8,865 nucleotides of DNA from Synergistaceae bacterium (GTDB lineage: Bacteria; Synergistota; Synergistia; Synergistales; Aminobacteriaceae). This document shows positions 5,993-8,865 of the stretch, piece by piece. Both the position numbers and the translations under genes were made by a program. The stretch is from positions 1 through 8,865 of the forward strand of contig JAFSNU010000389.1 in NCBI GenBank assembly GCA_017447325.1, given 5' to 3'. Within the stretch, counting starts at the first letter, position 1, and every line of letters starts with the position of its first letter. The notes under the pieces were generated by a model. It saw only the letters and a list, made by a program, of their open reading frames with translations, ran no database searches and was not told the origin of the DNA.

Positions 5993-6028
5993 AACGAGGC
6001 TGGAGAAATAATTCCGGCCTCGTTTTTT
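5993..6028 (+). terminator. Rho-independent terminator of the secreted-protein gene
   Basis: Left arm AACGAGGCTGGA (5993-6004), 8-base loop, right arm TCCGGCCTCGTT (6013-6024), with a single G-T wobble, then a run of six T (6023-6028). It lies 26 bases after the stop codon. The opposite-strand reading has no good T run, so it serves mainly the + strand gene and does not clearly stop the convergent operon. Confidence 0.92.
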
Positions 6029-6123
6029 ATATTTAATATTTAAATAAGAATAAACAAGGCGGAATAAATTTTTATTAATCTGCCCTGCTCAAGTTATTTA
6101 ATTATTTAAAGCTTAAATATTAA

Positions 6124-6840
6124 TTAATCATACTCGGCGTCGTGCGTGTGACGGCCGGGATGTCTTCTGTCGTAATTGTCATGGCGGCCGTGATGCGGCT
6201 TCTTGACCTGAACATAAGTGCTTGCCGCGTTAGTCACATACCATAAGCCGTCGCCGTGTCTTGAAGTATAGACAGTGCGCGGACTGTCTGAGCCCGAACT
6301 CTTAATTAAAACTTTAAGCTCGCCGCGTTCGATCTCAGGTCTCGAGTCAACGAAATTAATTCTGAAGCTGCCGTTGGATATTGCGCCAATGCCGCCCTTT
6401 GGCGTGTAATTATTCTCAGGCGAAGTTCCGGCTAAAAAGCTCCTGAAGATATGCGCGCTGCCCGGGTCGCGCAAACGGCTGACAAATTCTGAAAGGCTAT
6501 GAGAATTTTCAATCGGCTTGTCATAATGCAACGCGTATCTAATCATCTTGCCGGCCTCGCGCTCCCAGCGTCTGTCGCCTGTTCTAACTGCTTCGGTGAA
6601 CGCAAACACGCCGTAGAAATATAATCTCACGGCTGCCTGCGGATGCTTTGCATGCTTATTATAATAAGCTTTAAAGCTGCCGAAGTCCTTAAACAGGCTG
6701 TGCGTTTCCTGCGAATAATGATGATGCTGACGCTTCGGCGGAAGTCTCTTAGCGCGTTTGGGCGCGGCGTAACTCACTGAACACGCAAGCACTGCAATTA
6801 AAACTGCCGCAAATAACTTTTTGCTAAAATTTCTAAACAC
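6124..6840 (-). CDS. Secreted (or lipo-) protein with conserved GTSPxNxYTP / SSGxDSPR motifs and His-rich tail
   Basis: Function unknown; 238 residues from GTG 6838-6840, fixed by AGGAGG (6850-6855 on the opposite strand), 9 bases away. It has a signal peptide (basic start, hydrophobic 9-19, cleavage near SYA/A at 25); Cys20 in VLAC gives a poor alternative lipobox. Residues 28-48 are basic and contain HHH. The core has LSEFVSRLRDPGSA (about 116-129), FLAGTSPENNYTPKG (about 135-149), KVLIKSSGSDSPRTV (about 176-190) and DGLWYV (about 197-202). These recall a family of bacterial proteins of unknown function (I believe DUF6935) that carry 'GTSPxNxYTP' and 'SSGADSPRP'. The name is from memory and unverified. 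The tail 216-233 holds six His, suggesting metal binding. It starts 42 bases after the TerB_N-type gene stops, so the two are probably co-transcribed. Confidence 0.78.
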   Translation of the reverse strand: MFRNFSKKLFAAVLIAVLACSVSYAAPKRAKRLPPKRQHHHYSQETHSLFKDFGSFKAYYNKHAKHPQAAVRLYFYGVFAFTEAVRTGDRRWEREAGKMIRYALHYDKPIENSHSLSEFVSRLRDPGSAHIFRSFLAGTSPENNYTPKGGIGAISNGSFRINFVDSRPEIERGELKVLIKSSGSDSPRTVYTSRHGDGLWYVTNAASTYVQVKKPHHGRHDNYDRRHPGRHTHDAEYD

Positions 6841-6882
6841 TGCAACACGCCTCCTGAAAATAAATTTAATATAAATAATATA

Positions 6883-8865
6883 TCACGAATTTTTGAATAA
6901 CGGCTCAAGCAGTTTTAATATATTTGTCCCTTTAGTTTTAGGCTCTTCAAGCTCAGCCGGCGAGTCTGAAGGCTGAACGTCAAGCGAATTATTAAGCCCG
7001 GGCGTTATTGCTTGAATTATACTCGCGGCGTTTGGCAATGCGTTTAAAATCTCGATTATAAAATCGCGTATAATACTTCGCATTGCAGGATCAGCAAGCC
7101 AAACTTGAACCGGCGAGCCGTAATATTCCGGATTATAAGCCGCTGGAATGTTCAAAACTATCTGCGCGTTAAGTCTTGAATTATCGTCGTCGCTTAAATT
7201 AAAATAATTATTAAAGTTCGCGCGTAATAAATCAAAGCTTTTAACGTCAAGCATATTTCCCGCAGCCTCGCACAGCGAGCAAATAAATTCTAATAAGTAA
7301 GACGCAGCGTAATAATCATGGGAAAATTCAGCTCCGAACTCGATAGGCAGATATAATAATTTGTCGTGCCAGAAATAATCGCGGCCTGACAAGCTTAAAT
7401 TAGGCACGATCTGCCAGCCCTCGAGAGCCGCAGCGTCCAAAATAGTCTTGCGGTCGCGCCCTCTGATTTTATACTCGTTGATATTTTCGCTCGTGACTTG
7501 CGTTATGTCCGGATGGCTTAAATTTAATAAATCGCCTAAGGCCGCAGCAGTTGAGATTAACGGAGCGTTCTCGTTGCCGTCGGGAATAAGAGACGTCAAA
7601 AATTTCTCAAAGTCCGGCCGCTCTTCTAAAGCTTCGGCGGCAGTCTCGGGCTCGGGCTTGTTGATATTCGGCGCAAAGTCCCGCCAGACTTTTATCAACG
7701 GCGTAAACGCGTCTAAATTCTCAAAGAAATTTGGAATTGTGATAGCCGCGTCGGAGTCCTGCTTGCCCTTCTTGCCGTCAGAATTTAAAGACGGATTTGT
7801 CGGCTTGTAAGTCATGTTTATAATCTTATCTGTTTTAGCTAAAACCATGCCGCCTGAACACGCATTTTTATAGATCGGCGTAAATTTTTGCAAAATTTCT
7901 TCAGAGTGCGGGAACTCGAACGCATTGTCGCCTAACGCCGCACGTCTTAATTTCTCGCTCGTGCGCATGAGCGTGAACGCGACAGCCGACGGCAAAGGCA
8001 GTTTAGAATTAGCGTAAGAACTTACTAACATGCTTAATAATTCGTCAGGAACTGTCTGAATTTTCTTGCATAAATTTAATAACTCGTCCTCAGGCAGCCA
8101 AATTTTCACGGCAAGCCATGCGATAAAGTTTATAAAATTCTTTAAGACTTGCTCCCAGCGAGCGAGCGGCAGCATTCTAAAAGATTCTGAGATGCACACG
8201 CCTAAATCTAATCTGTCGGCAACGGCTCTTCGCTCAAGACCGTAAAGCCATATAGTCGGATAGCAGAAGTGCAGCGGCGGCTGAATGCGCCCTCCGGCAA
8301 GCCACGTTAAATATATTCCGCGCTGTAACGGCGACATCTCAGCATAAGACACGGCCTTTGCGTTCTCAGCGTCCGACGGCAGCGCAGTATCAGGAGCCGG
8401 AAACTCAACCGGAAGATTTATATCTATACAGCAAGGCTCGTTGACGCTGCTCGTTCCGTTCGACCAGTACGTCACAGGATTTAAAACTTCAAACTCGTTC
8501 GCTTGTCCCTCGTTGATTTTAATCGAGCTTGAACGTCCGCACCAGCGCAATAAATTTGCCGCGGCCTTGCCCTTTGTCTTAGCGTCGGGCGAAGAACCGT
8601 AGCCGTAGGGAGAATCGTTGCCGACTGTCGGCGGAGCTGCGGACGAGTAAGTTGCGCTTGCAACAGTGTCAGGCGACGAGATAGGCTTTGCCGATAACGC
8701 CGGATCTAAATCAGGCTCTAAAGCCGCAACGCCGGGCACAGGCACTCCTAAACTATTTACAGCCGGATTATTATTTGCATTCTCAGCATTTGAATTATTA
8801 GCCTCGCTCTTGTGACGCGCCTTTATCAATGCTCCGAACGCCGCCGCAAAGAATAAGCCGATTAA
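6883..8865 (-). CDS. Membrane-anchored TerB_N-type domain protein, 5' end cut by window
   Basis: The frame stays open to the right edge, so the start is missing; the TTG at 8827-8829 is internal. The 12 residues before it, LIGLFFAAAFGA, form much of a membrane span, so the protein is probably anchored at its N-terminus. Numbering from that TTG, there is a low-complexity Asn/Ala/Pro/Ser linker (about 5-90), then a TerB_N-type domain (about 92-245) recognised by the segment MSPLQRGIYLTWLAGGR (165-181) and by TIWLYGLERR (192-201), the hallmark 'LYxYGLERR' pattern. A helical middle follows (about 245-345). The last part (about 370-648) includes AALGDLLNLSHPDI and GWQIVPNLSLSGRDYFW, and may correspond to a TerB_C-like region, which is less certain. 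TerB_N proteins occur near tellurite-resistance or stress and conflict genes, but their molecular role is unclear. The His-tailed secreted protein gene follows after 42 bases. Confidence 0.82.
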   Translation of the reverse strand, partial: LIGLFFAAAFGALIKARHKSEANNSNAENANNNPAVNSLGVPVPGVAALEPDLDPALSAKPISSPDTVASATYSSAAPPTVGNDSPYGYGSSPDAKTKGKAAANLLRWCGRSSSIKINEGQANEFEVLNPVTYWSNGTSSVNEPCCIDINLPVEFPAPDTALPSDAENAKAVSYAEMSPLQRGIYLTWLAGGRIQPPLHFCYPTIWLYGLERRAVADRLDLGVCISESFRMLPLARWEQVLKNFINFIAWLAVKIWLPEDELLNLCKKIQTVPDELLSMLVSSYANSKLPLPSAVAFTLMRTSEKLRRAALGDNAFEFPHSEEILQKFTPIYKNACSGGMVLAKTDKIINMTYKPTNPSLNSDGKKGKQDSDAAITIPNFFENLDAFTPLIKVWRDFAPNINKPEPETAAEALEERPDFEKFLTSLIPDGNENAPLISTAAALGDLLNLSHPDITQVTSENINEYKIRGRDRKTILDAAALEGWQIVPNLSLSGRDYFWHDKLLYLPIEFGAEFSHDYYAASYLLEFICSLCEAAGNMLDVKSFDLLRANFNNYFNLSDDDNSRLNAQIVLNIPAAYNPEYYGSPVQVWLADPAMRSIIRDFIIEILNALPNAASIIQAITPGLNNSLDVQPSDSPAELEEPKTKGTNILKLLEPLFKNS

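Noticed and set aside
6059..6085. Hairpin GGCGGA...TCTGCC as terminator for the - strand operon
   Set aside because: The stem is short, has a mismatch when read on the - strand, and lacks a clean T run.
7448..7810. 120-residue + strand frame inside the TerB_N-type gene
   Set aside because: Antisense to a long convincing coding region; no recognisable motifs or start signal.

Overview
This is an AT-rich bacterial window whose intergenic spacers are almost pure A/T. A secretin gene implies a two-membrane (diderm) cell envelope. Together with Shine-Dalgarno-led TTG and GTG starts, an Rpn-family gene and small secreted proteins of unknown function, this suggests an anaerobic, host- or gut-associated diderm such as a Synergistota or Negativicutes relative. 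The taxonomic guess is weak and rests only on these impressions.

Left part (1-3288, + strand): the tail of a type IV pilus or type II secretion operon. It holds a truncated, membrane-anchored PilP/GspC-like protein and then, after an intruding gene, the outer-membrane secretin (PilQ-like). The intruder (583-1527) is an Rpn-family PD-(D/E)XK nuclease gene. Its 3' end carries a well-placed internal Shine-Dalgarno and in-frame ATG (1291), a five-unit 12-base repeat that encodes a four-residue repeat, and a separate C-terminal module. This is the layout of RpnL/RpnS gene-within-gene toxin-antitoxin phage-defence systems. A perfect 23-base direct repeat brackets the gene (534-556 and 1553-1575), as if the cassette had been inserted between the two pilus genes.

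Middle part (3289-5310, + strand): a 250-base spacer with candidate promoters, a short tandem repeat and a palindrome, then a two-gene operon encoding a small nitroreductase-family flavoprotein and an M20-family zinc peptidase/deacylase.

Right part (5311-8865): a single + strand gene for a small secreted protein with a lysine-rich tail. It has its own extended -10 promoter, a strong intrinsic terminator and codon usage typical of a highly expressed gene. Facing it on the - strand is a two-gene unit: a large protein with a membrane anchor and TerB_N-type domain, whose 5' end lies beyond the window, followed by a secreted protein with a His-rich tail.

The parts look like independent transcription units rather than one pathway. 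The most notable signal is the Rpn gene-within-gene and its apparent insertion into the pilus operon. A second genome-level signal is a codon-context bias: wobble C is used mainly when the next codon begins with G.
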